Shown in pieces: positions 21,119 to 28,452 of a stretch of DNA of 28,452 nt. The translations under genes were made by a program, and so were the position numbers. Origin of the DNA: a virus; IMG/VR virus record IMGVR_UViG_3300032182_000102, positions 1-28,452 of that record; one strand, given 5' to 3'. A model generated the notes under the pieces. The model worked only from the letters and a program-made list of their open reading frames with translations, was not told the origin of the DNA and made no database searches. Within the stretch, counting starts at the first letter, position 1. Every line of letters begins with the position of its first letter.

Positions 21119-23796
21119 ACTGCTCTGATACCTTTGTTGTTATATGTGCCTTCCCAGATTAGCGTTACAAGAGCGAGGGGAAAAGGAGAGTTGCAGATAA
21201 TTTTAAGATCTACATCACGGCCCTTAGCCATAACTGGAATGATGTTTTCGGCAGACCGAATCATCGGTGGTGTGTTTGCGGTACTTGAGTTGGCTTGAAT
21301 CTGTGGCAGAGTCAATGTGAAAGTAGATCGTCCAGGGACATCAAGACTGATCTCATAAGGACCAGATTCATGACTATACAGACGAACACGGTGAATTGTT
21401 GGAACGTTAATCTCGTCTGCTTGCTTATCTTTCTTAACATAGAAACCAGGCAAACGTGCTTCAGATGTAATGCGATAGCCCAAGGCATATTGCACAGCTG
21501 ATTGATCACCTTCGACAGCGACATAGTACTGCTGTCCTGGTGCCCCCGCTGCATCAAACTGCATCGTGGGGAACTGTGTAAATGAGTTGTCGTTTGGATC
21601 AATAGTTACCAGACAAGGCTGAGCAGATGCAATGTCACAACCATCTTTGAAAAAGATACGGGTTTCGTCAGATGCAGACACATAGGTTTTGGCTGGATTG
21701 TAATCAAACAAATCCATCCGCAGGTCTACATATTGATTGTCAAAGAAGATGGCACCACCAGGGCTTTCTGTCATCAGACCGATGTGGATCAGCACAGAAC
21801 CACTGTCAGTCTTGAGAACACCAAAGACTTCATCTTCATGGAAATCCACCAGCTCTACTTCACCTGGGAATGTCCACTTGAACCAAGATGCAATCAAACG
21901 CTCAGTGTCTTGGGTGTAATACCTAAACAAATACAGTTCTTCTTTTTCTTGTACGCTTCTAAAAGCAAACAAGGAAGCACTGACGCTGTTGCTAGTCTGA
22001 TCGATGCCAGTGGGAATGTAAGACGGAATGAGTTTGCTTAGCTCTTTCCGCAAAGGGTTTGCCCCTTCTGAGATGGTCAGCTCGTTGACTGCGATAGAGG
22101 TGTTGTTTTCCTCCACCACAACCACCGTGTTGCCTAGGTCAACCGGCTTGACGTTGACGCTATGGCTAAAGCTAGACATCAAGTTAAGTTCAGCAGTGGT
22201 AGGCGAGAACGCTTCGGTTCGCGTCTGCAACACATACTGAGAGTTGTCTGCAAACAACAGCAAACCATTGGTACGCTGTAACGCATGACGGAACTCGATA
22301 CGAGTGACAGAACCTGCGGACAGGTCAATAGGGTCACTATCAATCGTAGTAATTACAGTCTGAGGATAAAACTTAAGAAACTCCGCAGCCTGAGAACAGA
22401 CAACGTTTTCACTACTCATCAAGACAAGTCGGTTCTTAAAAAACGACATGCCTGTAATAGGGTTGCCTACAAACGTAGGATCTTTGGCTGTCTCTTCATC
22501 ACCTACGGTACGGCCTTCCCAGTACTGGTTTGCCCAGGTGCTGCCGCTAATCGTCTGTGTACCTACGGTGTTGATGGTAAATGTATCACCCTCATTATTA
22601 GATACAACATCAGCTGCTGTATAGTCTTGACCAGCACGCACAATCTTGATGCCAGTGATCTGACGGTTGGCATTGATTGATGTTACTTGTAGGCGCAGGT
22701 TTTTACCAGTACCACCATAGACAGGAAAGCTTTGGCCAATATGCCAACGAGCGTTTCCGTTGCTAGTCACAGAAGCCGTCAAGGGAATACCGTTGACAGA
22801 CGTGGATAGAACGTAAGAGTTAGCAGCAGATTCACTTAGCTCACGGAAGGTATAGCTACCGTCAGCCTCACGAATGATGGCATGAGGCATGGTTGCGGCA
22901 TCAACACCAAGGTTAGTGCCAGGGCCTACTGTCTCTTGCCACACACCAGCACCTTCGCCGGATCCTGTTTCGGTTTCAAATTTTAGAAAGTAATCATCAC
23001 CAGTAGAATCACCACTGGCAGCAACACGAACAATCTTGCCATGCACAAACTGAGCAGGCAGATCTTCAACGCCATCAATCGTACCTTTATATGCTTCGAG
23101 ACCAGTACCAGAAACACTACCAGATGCCTTCAGCGTAAAGTCCGCACCATCCGTACGCTCGATATAGATGTAGTTGGCGACCCCGATCGCGTTGTAATTT
23201 GCATTACCGTTGATTGAGGTAACCAGCGCATCAACGATAGTGTTTGTGTTAAGACGACTACCGCTGGAGGTCGGAGACTGGTAAATAAAATCAACACCAT
23301 CGATGGTGACCTTGTACTCTGTGTCGTACGCAATGGTCGTCAGTTCGGCCCAACCGAATGGTGTCTGTGCTGGTGATGTTGCAGTTCCGTTAGCAACTAG
23401 AATGTTTCTATTAAGAACAAAGATAAAGTCGTTGATCTGTAGAACTTCTAATTCTGTTTTAGAATCATGGGTTGCATAGGTAGTAGCAGTAGACGACAAC
23501 GCATTGACTGTCTGTGCAATACCACTCTGAGCATCCCAAAGCTTTACACCACCTGTCTTGCTGATCTGTAGCAAAAGTTTTTCGTCAAGGCCTTTGCAAA
23601 TAAAGAACCATGATCCATCAGCGTAAGGGCTGTCTAACTTGCGAACGTGTTTGGCGCCTGGTCTTTTCAACAGACCAAAGGTTGGGTCAGGGTAGTAATT
23701 ATCACACTCTCGGAATTGGCCCGGAAGCATAAGAGAATCAGGCTGTTGAGATACCCCACCAACCAGGCCAATGATTTTTTGTGAGATAGCAGCCAT
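21115..23796 (-). CDS. Tail tubular protein B, T7 gp12-like, 893 aa
   Basis: Forms the nozzle of the short tail. The N-terminus SQKIIGLVGGVSQQPDSLML then FRECDNYYPDPTFGLLKRPG is the family hallmark (GGVSQQPD and a Tyr-Pro/RPG segment). Long beta-rich middle domains follow, with ITGMSFFKNRLVLMSSENVV at about 450-470 and RHALQRTNGLLLFADNSQYV, as in other gp12 proteins. The C-terminus is ICNSPFPLALVTLIWEGTYN plus NKGIRAV; the 'P--L-----EG-Y--RG/KG' ending is typical. It is about 100 residues longer than T7 gp12 (794). It starts three bases after the tail tube A stop. Confidence 0.94.
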   Translation of the reverse strand: MAAISQKIIGLVGGVSQQPDSLMLPGQFRECDNYYPDPTFGLLKRPGAKHVRKLDSPYADGSWFFICKGLDEKLLLQISKTGGVKLWDAQSGIAQTVNALSSTATTYATHDSKTELEVLQINDFIFVLNRNILVANGTATSPAQTPFGWAELTTIAYDTEYKVTIDGVDFIYQSPTSSGSRLNTNTIVDALVTSINGNANYNAIGVANYIYIERTDGADFTLKASGSVSGTGLEAYKGTIDGVEDLPAQFVHGKIVRVAASGDSTGDDYFLKFETETGSGEGAGVWQETVGPGTNLGVDAATMPHAIIREADGSYTFRELSESAANSYVLSTSVNGIPLTASVTSNGNARWHIGQSFPVYGGTGKNLRLQVTSINANRQITGIKIVRAGQDYTAADVVSNNEGDTFTINTVGTQTISGSTWANQYWEGRTVGDEETAKDPTFVGNPITGMSFFKNRLVLMSSENVVCSQAAEFLKFYPQTVITTIDSDPIDLSAGSVTRIEFRHALQRTNGLLLFADNSQYVLQTRTEAFSPTTAELNLMSSFSHSVNVKPVDLGNTVVVVEENNTSIAVNELTISEGANPLRKELSKLIPSYIPTGIDQTSNSVSASLFAFRSVQEKEELYLFRYYTQDTERLIASWFKWTFPGEVELVDFHEDEVFGVLKTDSGSVLIHIGLMTESPGGAIFFDNQYVDLRMDLFDYNPAKTYVSASDETRIFFKDGCDIASAQPCLVTIDPNDNSFTQFPTMQFDAAGAPGQQYYVAVEGDQSAVQYALGYRITSEARLPGFYVKKDKQADEINVPTIHRVRLYSHESGPYEISLDVPGRSTFTLTLPQIQANSSTANTPPMIRSAENIIPVMAKGRDVDLKIICNSPFPLALVTLIWEGTYNNKGIRAV

Positions 23797-23799
23797 GAT

Positions 23800-24399
23800 T
23801 TATCGAGAGATAGCGCGGAAAGGAGTGTAGCTAATGTATGTATTCTGACCGTTTTCTTGGCCAAAGATATTTACCTCAGAGGTAGAAGTATCGTAAGCCA
23901 AACAATTAGCTCGCAGGATAGCTTCGTCTTGAGCATTAAAGGTAACCATCTCTTGTGAGCCTAGGACTCGCCCAGCAAACACACGAGCTGCTCGTTGCGT
24001 AATGTAGTCTTGAAAAACATGAGGCATGTCTTCAAAATCTACTTTCCATACTACATCACATTTGATTGTTGCACCAGCTGTAAATGTGTATGTATGATTA
24101 ATTTTGTCGTAAAGTTTACCATTCCGTAATACGGTCTGGTACTTTTGAGAATTGGCAAACTTGTTGTCAGACAGCTGGAGAACGTTGGTAGGAACCACAA
24201 TATCTCCACTTGCATCAGCGACAAAAGGGTACGCCACCTCGGTATTGAAGTGCCAGCCTTCGCCTTGGACTTCACCTTCTACTGCTTCTAGGATATTCAA
24301 AGCAATAGCAATCTCTGGGTTAGCAACATCGAGGGCCACCACGGGGGCTTGCCCGATACCGCTAAGCATTTGGTTAACAGCTTGAAGTTGAGTTGTCAT
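23800..24399 (-). CDS. Tail tubular protein A, T7 gp11-like, 199 aa
   Basis: Ring protein connecting portal and nozzle. The start is the ATG at 24399 (MTTQLQAVNQMLSGIGQAPV), the typical N-terminus 'AVN-ML--IG--PV'. A longer in-frame reading to 24555 crosses the terminator and the capsid stop and is rejected. Family features include GEVQGEGWHFNTEV at about 45-58 and DKINHTYTF at about 104-112. The C-terminal helices include DYITQRAARVFAGRVLGSQE. Length equals T7 gp11 (196). It lies right after the capsid terminator. Confidence 0.93.
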   Translation of the reverse strand: MTTQLQAVNQMLSGIGQAPVVALDVANPEIAIALNILEAVEGEVQGEGWHFNTEVAYPFVADASGDIVVPTNVLQLSDNKFANSQKYQTVLRNGKLYDKINHTYTFTAGATIKCDVVWKVDFEDMPHVFQDYITQRAARVFAGRVLGSQEMVTFNAQDEAILRANCLAYDTSTSEVNIFGQENGQNTYISYTPFRAISR

Positions 24400-24413
24400 T
24401 TTATTCGGGCAAG

Positions 24414-24441
24414 AAAAAAGGACCACCCCGAAGGATGGCCC
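24414..24441 (-). terminator. Strong Rho-independent terminator after the capsid gene
   Basis: On the minus strand GGGCCATCC and GGGTGGTCC form a 9-bp stem (two G-U pairs) around a TTCG tetraloop closed by C-G (24420-24441). G/C-rich sequence is followed directly by TTTTTT (24414-24419). The position between capsid and tail tube A is that of T-phi in T7, which reduces expression of everything after gene 10. Confidence 0.9.
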
Positions 24442-24478
24442 TATAGCGACGATAGATATTAAATGATGGAAGTTGCCA

Positions 24479-25474
24479 TCAAACGTTGCGGAAAGCACCA
24501 GCAACGGACACGCGGACGGCGCCAGCACCGTAGGCCAAGCGGCCAACGATAACATCGCCTTGGTAGATTACCTTAGTGTCTGCACCGGTGGTTTGAACAG
24601 AAGGACCAATAGCCTCCACAACACCAGCAGCGTCACGGTGGAAGATAAGACCGCAGCTGTTAGCGAAGTCGGTACGAACACCATAGCTGTTGTTCTCACC
24701 AGTCACAGCAGCTGCGTCGATCAGTTCGCCGGAAGCGGAGCCGTAACGGGTCAGGAAGGGGATGTTGTTGGACTTGTAGATCTTGATACCAGCGATCTCA
24801 TAGAGACCTTCACCGGAGTTCATAGAACCCTGGCTGTTGCCCAGGTCGCGGTTCAAGATGTTTGTGTCTACTTGTGAGATCAATGCGTAGTATTGCCGGG
24901 GGGACAACACGGCGACACGTCCGTCCTGGGGTGCTGCAACCTCGTCGAGACGAGCTGCGGCTTCAAAGAAGCCATCCACCAGGGCTTGAGCGTTGTACTC
25001 GTTACCAGTGCCGAGGTTCACCTCGAAGCCACCGGGCTCACCAGTCACAGCGGCGGTAGCGCCAGCTGCTTGGTCAAGCACACGGAAGATACGACGGTCA
25101 TAAAATTCTGCGAGGCTCTGGCCAATCTGACGCGAGATCGGGCCGCGAATATCGTACTGAGCCAGAACTTCGTCGAGGTTGTCTACAAACGCGGAGGCGA
25201 CGAGCAAATCGTCCATCGCGATGGTGGTCTCTGCCACCGGAGGATCACCCGAGCCCAAAATCGCAGTGCCAGCCGTATGATAGCTAGCGCTGACACGCCC
25301 TGTATGGATGAATTGTGCCTCTTTGCCATTTGTCAGGCTCCGGTTCATCACCAGACCCTTAGCAATCGTGCTGTTACGGAAGGCCTCATAGACCTCACCG
25401 GTAAACAGCTTCAAATAAAGAGCTTTAGTATCGCCAGCCTTATTAGCCTGGCCTAGCTGAGTTACAGTTGCCAT
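24479..25474 (-). CDS. Major capsid protein, T7 gp10-like, 331 aa
   Basis: HK97-fold shell protein. Characteristic parts: KAGDTKALYLKLFTGEVYEA and FRNSTIAKGLVMNRSLTNGK near the N-terminus, then FIHTGRVSASYHTAGT. The middle carries RQIGQSLAEFYDRRIFRVLD and VAVLSPRQYYALISQVDTN. Near the end are VIYQGDVIVGRLAYGAGAVR and VSVAGAFRNV. The length matches T7 gp10A (345). No slippery frameshift extension (gp10B) is evident: the stop is followed within 40 bases by the terminator. The leader has no Shine-Dalgarno sequence and is AT-rich right before the ATG. Confidence 0.96.
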   Translation of the reverse strand: MATVTQLGQANKAGDTKALYLKLFTGEVYEAFRNSTIAKGLVMNRSLTNGKEAQFIHTGRVSASYHTAGTAILGSGDPPVAETTIAMDDLLVASAFVDNLDEVLAQYDIRGPISRQIGQSLAEFYDRRIFRVLDQAAGATAAVTGEPGGFEVNLGTGNEYNAQALVDGFFEAAARLDEVAAPQDGRVAVLSPRQYYALISQVDTNILNRDLGNSQGSMNSGEGLYEIAGIKIYKSNNIPFLTRYGSASGELIDAAAVTGENNSYGVRTDFANSCGLIFHRDAAGVVEAIGPSVQTTGADTKVIYQGDVIVGRLAYGAGAVRVSVAGAFRNV

Positions 25475-25647
25475 TTTAATTAATGAACTAGATATTTACA
25501 ATAGGGTTCCGCGGAAAAGTATTTAGTTGTGGGTTCGCTTTCACCAAGGGTATCCACCGCAGCGGGCCAAGGTTCCAGTCATGACTGGGTTTTTAACGAG
25601 GTTATCCCATCCTCAATAGGCAGGGGGACATTGCAGTCCCCACGATC
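25475..25647. promoter_or_regulatory. Non-coding, hairpin-rich leader of the capsid gene
   Basis: No ORF longer than 13 codons is present here. Three inverted repeats stand out. CGATCTT/AAGATCG with a 4-base loop (25643-25660) spans the scaffold stop codon. GGGGAC/GTCCCC with a 6-base loop lies at 25624-25641. The perfect 14-bp palindrome CCAGTCATGACTGG is at 25575-25588. On the plus strand the palindrome is followed by GTTTTT. None is followed by a T run on the coding (minus) strand. mRNA processing or stabilisation before the most highly expressed gene is plausible, and a promoter may also lie here, but I see no T7-like copy. Confidence 0.5.
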
Positions 25648-26484
25648 TTACAAAAGATCGCCGCTTGCAGCCAGCTTTTCTTGGACATCAAGACGATAGC
25701 CTGGATCATTGCGATAGCGAGGGTCACTGATAGCACGAGCCAACTCGGCTTGGCTACGGTAACCTTGGACACTACTGCGAATAGATTTGCCAGACACACG
25801 AGCACCCTCAAACCCAACAGCATCTTTGTAGCGCTGGGTCAGAGAATTAACAGCAAAGAAGATAGCATCTTTGTTACCACTGTTAATCACATTGTCATAA
25901 GCTGCAACTTCATCTGGACTCAGATTGTCAGCAGCCCATGCCAGGGTTTCGTTGTAAGCCTGCTCTCCGCCTGCTGCGGTCATGATTGCGCTTGCGTCTG
26001 CATCAGACAGAGCACCGGGCTCAGGGGCCAGGTCCTTCTGCATCTGTAGATAAGCATCAATCAGCTGCTCAGACGGCATCTCCTTTAGCTTTTGAACTGT
26101 CTCAGGTTTGAGTTGGTTCTCGTTACTAAAGTACTCATCTGACGCATCGCGGATGAACTGAACAGTATCATCCAGCGGAGTGCTTTCTTCGGAGGTTTGG
26201 GCCTCAGCTTCAGGCTGATCAGTCGTCTCAGTAGGACTGTCTTCCTTCTGGCCAAGCTTCTTCTCAAGTTCCTTGTAGGCATTTTCGAGATCTTCAGCAG
26301 ACTTGAATTTACCAGCGTACCGAAGTTCAGATTCTTCAGCAGCTTTGGCGCGATCATAAGTATCTTGCTGACGAGCTTCCTCATCATTGATAACCTTTTC
26401 ACCAAGCTCAATAAGACGAGCCTCTTCGGCTTGCCTAGCTTCTGTAGCCTGTGGATCAGTAGCGTCAAAAGTAATCTCTGCCAT
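25648..26484 (-). CDS. Scaffolding (capsid assembly) protein, T7 gp9-like, 278 aa
   Basis: Directs prohead assembly and leaves before packaging. The first ~75 residues are a charged helix (ATEARQAEEARLIELGEKVI) leading into AGKFKSAEDLENAYKELEKK LGQ at about 56-78, the segment typical of phage scaffolds. An acidic low-complexity middle follows (SPTETTDQPEAEAQTSEEST). The conserved C-terminus is SSVQGYRSQAELARAISDPR then YRNDPGYRLDVQEKLAAS, the capsid-binding end of gp9 proteins. The length fits T7 gp9 (307). The gene lies between portal and capsid. Confidence 0.93.
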   Translation of the reverse strand: MAEITFDATDPQATEARQAEEARLIELGEKVINDEEARQQDTYDRAKAAEESELRYAGKFKSAEDLENAYKELEKKLGQKEDSPTETTDQPEAEAQTSEESTPLDDTVQFIRDASDEYFSNENQLKPETVQKLKEMPSEQLIDAYLQMQKDLAPEPGALSDADASAIMTAAGGEQAYNETLAWAADNLSPDEVAAYDNVINSGNKDAIFFAVNSLTQRYKDAVGFEGARVSGKSIRSSVQGYRSQAELARAISDPRYRNDPGYRLDVQEKLAASGDLL

Positions 26485-26495
26485 AGGTTTGTGGA

Positions 26496-26666
26496 TCAGT
26501 GGGTGGTGAGAGAGACCATGCCAAGGCCAGGAGTCGTGACCTTTTTCTTGGCGAGGGGTTTGTTATGGACAGAAGGCTTGACGGCCTTCTTACGGGTAGA
26601 GAGTTCAGTAGGGGATGCGCTAGGCAGGGGGCTGGGCTCCACCTGACGCTTGTTCTTGGATTCCAT
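26496..26666 (-). CDS. Possible small basic ORF between portal and scaffold, 56 aa
   Basis: The ORF from the ATG at 26666 overlaps the last 47 bases of the portal gene in another frame and fills the otherwise empty 135 bases before the scaffold gene. The protein is Pro/Lys/Ser-rich (STRKKAVKPSVHNKPLAKKK, ending VTTPGLGMVSLTTH) and has no recognised domain. An in-frame ATG at 26696 would add ten residues. There is no clear Shine-Dalgarno sequence. Its support is position and a lack of other use for the gap; it could be spurious. Confidence 0.45.
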   Translation of the reverse strand: MESKNKRQVEPSPLPSASPTELSTRKKAVKPSVHNKPLAKKKVTTPGLGMVSLTTH

Positions 26667-28260
26667 CGACAGTATTTTGTACGGCTTCGAGGGCATCAGG
26701 GTTCTTAGATGGATCCAGCATAGGAGCCTTAGCCAACTGGCCTGCCTGTTGTACCATTGAAGCTTGCATTTGCTGTTGTTGTGCCTGCTGCATTTCCTGT
26801 TGCCTTTGCTCAGCAGTCTTGATCAGTTCAACTGGATCAATACCTTGGGCAGCAGCAAGACGCTTGATAGCCTCTTCAGGATTTACATACTTAACCAAAG
26901 CCTCAGGCCCAAGAGCTTGAGCAATGGTCTGCATGAATTGCATCAATGATTCCCTGTCTTGGCCGCGACCGATACCTTCGATACCAGCAATGACCGTGGG
27001 AAACACAACACCTTTGGGTAGTTTAGGCAACACGCCAGAGCGTTGAAGCGTAAACAGTTTTCTTTGCAAATAGGGACGAAGCAGTTCGGTCGTCAGGTTA
27101 CCGTAGATGCCACCTAATTGCTCGTTTAATTCTTGTGAAACGTAACGAATTTCTTCGGCTGTTGTGCGCTCTGACTGGCGCACAGTCAACACAAGGAATG
27201 CTTCGCTCAACCGTTGATTGAGCTGAGTAATCATTTGGTATGCGGTTGAGAAGTCTGCTTGCTTCTGGACCTGAACTGCAGACACATCATCAGGGCGTCC
27301 CTGAATGATTGCACCATTTCCCGCCTTCGCCAGAATAGAAGGCTTAACGGTTGCAGAAGGAGATACCAAAAACACCACCTTACTGGCGGCAGCAGAGCCC
27401 TCGACCATAGCTTGCATGAGTCCTTCGAGTGACTTAAGATCACCCAAGTACTCTTCGATCCTGCCTCTTCCGTAATCTTCACCATCGCAAACATTAAAGC
27501 GAAGGGGCAAAAATGGGCAGATAGATTTAGGCGATTTGCCGTAACTATCTTCAATGATTTCACCGTCTACTTCTTGACGCCAGCGCCACTGACCATCCTT
27601 GAGCTTGGCCCAGGTGTAGACAGCAGCTTCATCCTCACCCACAGTCACATCAACAGCTGGCATCGATGTGTTGTCATCGACACTGTTGACAGTGCGCTTG
27701 GGCTTCTGGAATTGTTCAGGAAGAAATTGACGATTAATAGATTCAACAGTAACGATCTCGGTGGGCTGACCCTCTCCATCACGGACGACCACATAACGGT
27801 CAAGAGGATACAGTTTTACACCACTCGAACCCATGTAGACCAGCACATTGCCGGTTACAATTAGATGCTTCATTGCCTGGTGTAGGACCACACGGTCCTG
27901 TGATTCAGCAATGTGTTGCATGATGACCCGCTCCATTTTGGAGAGGCTCAAGTCAATCTCTGATTTGATCGTAGCATCTAACTCAGGGTCAGAGGCGAGC
28001 TTCCCGTCATTAATCTGTAGCTTAAAAAATGTAGCCGTCACAGGGAACAAACTCAACATGAGCTTACTCGCCATGACGTTACATCCTTTGGCTCCGATTG
28101 ACTGCCAGGGTGTAGGAAGCTTCTGCCCATTGGTAACGCCCGTTGTAGGCGTCAAGAGATAGGGCAGAGAGAGCTTCGCACAATCCCTAGCAGTGTCAAG
28201 AAAGATCGTTCTGTCGCTTGCTAGCCGAGCGTAGCGTGATGCGGCAGATTGATTTTCCAT
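26620..28260 (-). CDS. Portal (head-tail connector) protein, T7 gp8-like, 546 aa
   Basis: Dodecameric ring through which DNA enters and leaves. Family features include ARLASDRTIFLDTARDCAKL at about 11-30, WQSIGAKGCNVMASKLMLSL at about 53-72, and LIVTGNVLVYMG at about 132-143. The C-terminal half carries SERTTAEEIRYVSQELNEQL GG, a hallmark of T7-type portals. The tail is Gln-rich and probably coiled (QRQQEMQQAQQQQMQASMVQ). The length matches T7 gp8 (536). The ATG at 28260 overlaps the upstream TAA as TAATG. Confidence 0.96.
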   Translation of the reverse strand: MENQSAASRYARLASDRTIFLDTARDCAKLSLPYLLTPTTGVTNGQKLPTPWQSIGAKGCNVMASKLMLSLFPVTATFFKLQINDGKLASDPELDATIKSEIDLSLSKMERVIMQHIAESQDRVVLHQAMKHLIVTGNVLVYMGSSGVKLYPLDRYVVVRDGEGQPTEIVTVESINRQFLPEQFQKPKRTVNSVDDNTSMPAVDVTVGEDEAAVYTWAKLKDGQWRWRQEVDGEIIEDSYGKSPKSICPFLPLRFNVCDGEDYGRGRIEEYLGDLKSLEGLMQAMVEGSAAASKVVFLVSPSATVKPSILAKAGNGAIIQGRPDDVSAVQVQKQADFSTAYQMITQLNQRLSEAFLVLTVRQSERTTAEEIRYVSQELNEQLGGIYGNLTTELLRPYLQRKLFTLQRSGVLPKLPKGVVFPTVIAGIEGIGRGQDRESLMQFMQTIAQALGPEALVKYVNPEEAIKRLAAAQGIDPVELIKTAEQRQQEMQQAQQQQMQASMVQQAGQLAKAPMLDPSKNPDALEAVQNTVDGIQEQASGGAQPPA

Positions 28261-28452
28261 TATTGAGATGCTCCAGGAACATTAATACCAGTTGCCTGGC
28301 CAGTGATAGTAGGAATAGGAGCACGCGGCCGACGCATTGCTGCAGCGCCTTTGCCATCGTCTTGGGGACCACGGACAGAAGCAGAACGTTTGATGGTTGC
28401 AACTTTCTGACCAGCTGACTCAGGAGGACGCAGAGGTGGCGGGGGCGGAGCT
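28260..28452 (-). CDS. C-terminal part of a gp7.3-like virion protein (partial)
   Basis: Reading upstream of the portal start, one frame is open to the window edge. It gives 63 residues ending in TAA at 28260-28262. The visible part has a Pro-rich stretch, then KVATIKRSASVRGPQDDGKG, RRPRAPIPT, and the end TGQATGINVPGASQ. T7 gene 7.3, a small basic virion/tail-assembly protein directly before the portal gene, also ends in a basic, Ser/Gly-rich tail closing with Gly-Ile-Asn. Homology is suggested by position and this tail only. The N-terminus lies outside the window. Confidence 0.55.
   Translation of the reverse strand, partial: APPPPPLRPPESAGQKVATIKRSASVRGPQDDGKGAAAMRRPRAPIPTITGQATGINVPGASQ

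Noticed and set aside
24441-24462. Second T7-like promoter, TCGCTATAGGG on the minus strand
   Set aside because: Only the -8 to +3 part resembles T7, and the start would run straight into the terminator stem at once; chance similarity is more likely.
24400-24555. Upstream extension of the tail tube A reading frame to 24555 (251 aa)
   Set aside because: It crosses the terminator and overlaps the capsid gene end; the family N-terminus begins at the ATG at 24399.
24473-25456. Plus-strand ORFs (134 and 187 aa) opposite the capsid gene
   Set aside because: Long because the capsid gene has strong codon bias; they have no recognisable domain and no upstream signals.
1-28452. tRNA genes, CRISPR arrays, integrase/attachment sites, insertion sequences, Syn5-type promoter ATTGGGCACCCGTAA
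   Set aside because: Looked for by eye on both strands; none was found. A computed scan could still find a diverged copy.

Overview
The window is the late, virion-structure half of a T7-like podovirus genome (Autographiviridae type). Every convincing gene lies on the minus strand, so transcription runs from high to low coordinates. Gene order follows T7 closely: end of a gp7.3-like gene, portal (gp8), scaffold (gp9), major capsid (gp10), Rho-independent terminator, tail tube A (gp11), tail tube B (gp12), gp13-, gp14-, gp15- and gp16-like internal virion proteins, gp17-like tail fibre, lysis genes, small terminase, large terminase. The flavin-dependent thymidylate synthase ThyX, several tiny conserved-looking basic proteins and cassettes of extra fibre genes suggest a cyanophage (P60/Syn5-like podovirus of picocyanobacteria). 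The host assignment is inference: no photosynthesis gene is in the window.

Region by region, in transcription order. From 28452 to 24479 is head morphogenesis, with a small unrecognised ORF between portal and scaffold and a 173-base hairpin-rich leader before the capsid gene. A textbook terminator follows the capsid gene, where T7 has T-phi. From 24399 to 13214 are tail tube and ejected core proteins; a lytic transglycosylase domain sits at the C-terminus of the gp15-like protein rather than in the gp16-like one, and a terminator-like hairpin separates the two genes. From 13193 to 6870 is the host-recognition region: one T7-type fibre followed by three successive 'fibre plus small companion protein' pairs. 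Two of these fibres are ~530-residue paralogues with an N-terminal Ig-like module and an RCC1-like C-terminal part. From 6867 to 5418 are a small hydrophobic protein, a GH73-type endolysin, an unknown protein, the small terminase and a holin-like protein.

The small and large terminase genes, which in T7 are separated only by the spanin gene, are here separated by about 2.4 kb of small genes: an HNH endonuclease, an 86-residue protein and five very Lys/Arg-rich proteins. One of these is a previously uncalled 28-residue four-cysteine microprotein (3505-3591). A terminator precedes terL. After terL comes a 330-base non-coding, hairpin-dense gap that is the best candidate in the window for the genome-end (terminal repeat) region. 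Then follow thyX, a hidden 56-residue ORF overlapping its 3' end, a 66-residue unknown, and a long imperfect hairpin. One arm of that hairpin carries a sequence matching the T7 RNA polymerase promoter at 15 of 17 positions and points out of the window.

The most interesting parts are the cationic mini-gene cluster around the terminase, the reiterated fibre/companion cassettes, and the hairpin-embedded T7-type promoter. No tRNA, rRNA, CRISPR array, integrase or insertion sequence was seen.
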